Shown: in pieces, positions 6,084 to 6,336 of the stretch
Layout of the letters: each line of letters begins with the position of its first letter
Position numbering within the stretch: the first letter of the stretch is position 1
NCBI GenBank assembly: GCA_949289625.1
Contig: CASEPH010000045.1
Location: 1-6,336 of the forward strand
Direction: 5' to 3'
DNA length: 6,336 nucleotides
Source of the DNA: an uncultured Clostridia bacterium
GTDB lineage: Bacteria > Bacillota_A > Clostridia > Oscillospirales > Oscillospiraceae
Notes under the pieces: model-generated
What the model was told of the DNA's origin: nothing
Databases searched by the model: none
The model's input: the letters and a program-made list of their open reading frames with translations, nothing else
Program-made: the position numbers and the translations under genes

Positions 6084-6091
6084 CCCCCTTT
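6084..6091 (-). promoter_or_regulatory. Ribosome binding site fixing the glycosyltransferase start
   Basis: On the minus strand this reads AAAGGGGG, 7 bases before ATG 6076. It sits in the short gap after the stop of the preceding gene and supports the 314-residue product over the reading starting near 6193. Confidence 0.75.
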
Positions 6092-6096
6092 CACGA

Positions 6097-6336
6097 TCAA
6101 TAGCCAATGATGCTGTTTACACCATAGTATTTTGCCATCTGGGTGTTGGGCCAGGTATCTGTCGTCTCCGTATCCAGATCCTTGATGCCCCAAAACGCGC
6201 TGTATTCCGAATTAGCGTGGACAAGGGGCAAAACCAAGTCCGTCTCTCCAGCGGCAACATATTCAGCAATCAACTGTTCCCGAGACAGAAAGTTGGAATA
6301 ATTCCGCCAGATTTCATAGCTGCCTGTCACCAGCTG
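6097..6336 (-). CDS. C-terminal part of an unidentified protein, possibly a membrane glycosyltransferase-associated protein (partial)
   Basis: The reading frame is open from the right edge (CAG CTG GTG ...) to TAA/TAG-type termination at 6097, giving the last 79 residues or so. A GTG at 6330 is an internal codon candidate only, and the true start lies outside the window. The visible part is soluble and contains LAEYV-like helix QLIAEYVAAGETDLVLPLV. It ends with TWPNTQMAKYYGVNSIIGY. A terminal N..MA.YYG motif of this kind recalls the periplasmic ends of large polytopic proteins found beside GtrB-like transferases (GtrC/DUF6056-like), but this is from memory and unproven. The stop lies 20 bases before the glycosyltransferase ATG with no promoter or terminator between, so the two are probably cotranscribed and may act in the same cell-surface glycosylation step. 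Confidence 0.7.
   Translation of the reverse strand, partial: QLVTGSYEIWRNYSNFLSREQLIAEYVAAGETDLVLPLVHANSEYSAFWGIKDLDTETTDTWPNTQMAKYYGVNSIIGY

Noticed and set aside
6077..6193. An N-terminal extension of the glycosyltransferase to a TTG at 6193
   Set aside because: It overlaps the preceding gene, shows no family similarity, and MVSVILPAYNEE is the standard start of the GT2 domain with a ribosome site just before it.

Overview
The window looks like a chromosomal segment of a moderately GC-rich Gram-positive anaerobe of the Clostridia. An Oscillospiraceae/Ruminococcaceae-type gut bacterium is my best guess. This is inferred from strong AGGAGG-type ribosome binding sites, GTG and TTG starts, tightly overlapped ABC-exporter genes of the YhaQ/NatB type, and perfect TATAAT/TTGACA promoter elements. 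No species can be assigned from the sequence alone.

Layout, left to right. Positions 1-60 hold the last 19 codons of an unrecognised plus-strand gene. A 14-bp hairpin separates it from a convergent minus-strand LysR-type regulator (110-982), which has its own good promoter at 1021-1049. A second long hairpin (1066-1106) separates lysR from a three-gene minus-strand operon. In transcription order this operon encodes an ABC ATPase (4666 to 3716) and two related ABC-2/NatB-type permeases (3723 to 2458 and 2461 to 1112). The three genes overlap by 8 and 4 bases. A 72-residue XRE/Cro-like repressor gene (4781-4999) is transcribed divergently from the operon. After a convergent 15-bp terminator hairpin (5084-5123) come a GtrB/DPM1-like membrane glycosyltransferase (6076 to 5132) and the 3' end of an upstream gene whose frame stays open to the right edge (6097 to beyond 6336). 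These last two look like one operon.

The best-supported functional unit is the XRE repressor plus ABC exporter. The 114-base intergenic region contains four copies of an ATATCTCA-type half-site, arranged as two operators 25 bases apart. One operator fills the -35/-10 spacer of the operon promoter (TTGACA, 17 bases, TATTCT). The other fills the spacer of the XRE gene's own promoter (-10 TATAAT). The -35 regions of the two divergent promoters overlap. The simplest reading is that the small repressor shuts off both itself and the exporter, and an unknown signal relieves it. The exporter resembles Na+/drug/peptide efflux ABC-2 systems (YhaQP/NatAB-like), but its substrate cannot be read from the sequence. 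The right-hand operon probably glycosylates a cell-envelope component through an undecaprenyl-phosphate-linked sugar. The LysR protein has no obvious target in the window.

No tRNA, rRNA, CRISPR array, insertion sequence or prophage signature was seen. No stretch longer than 300 bases lacks a gene.
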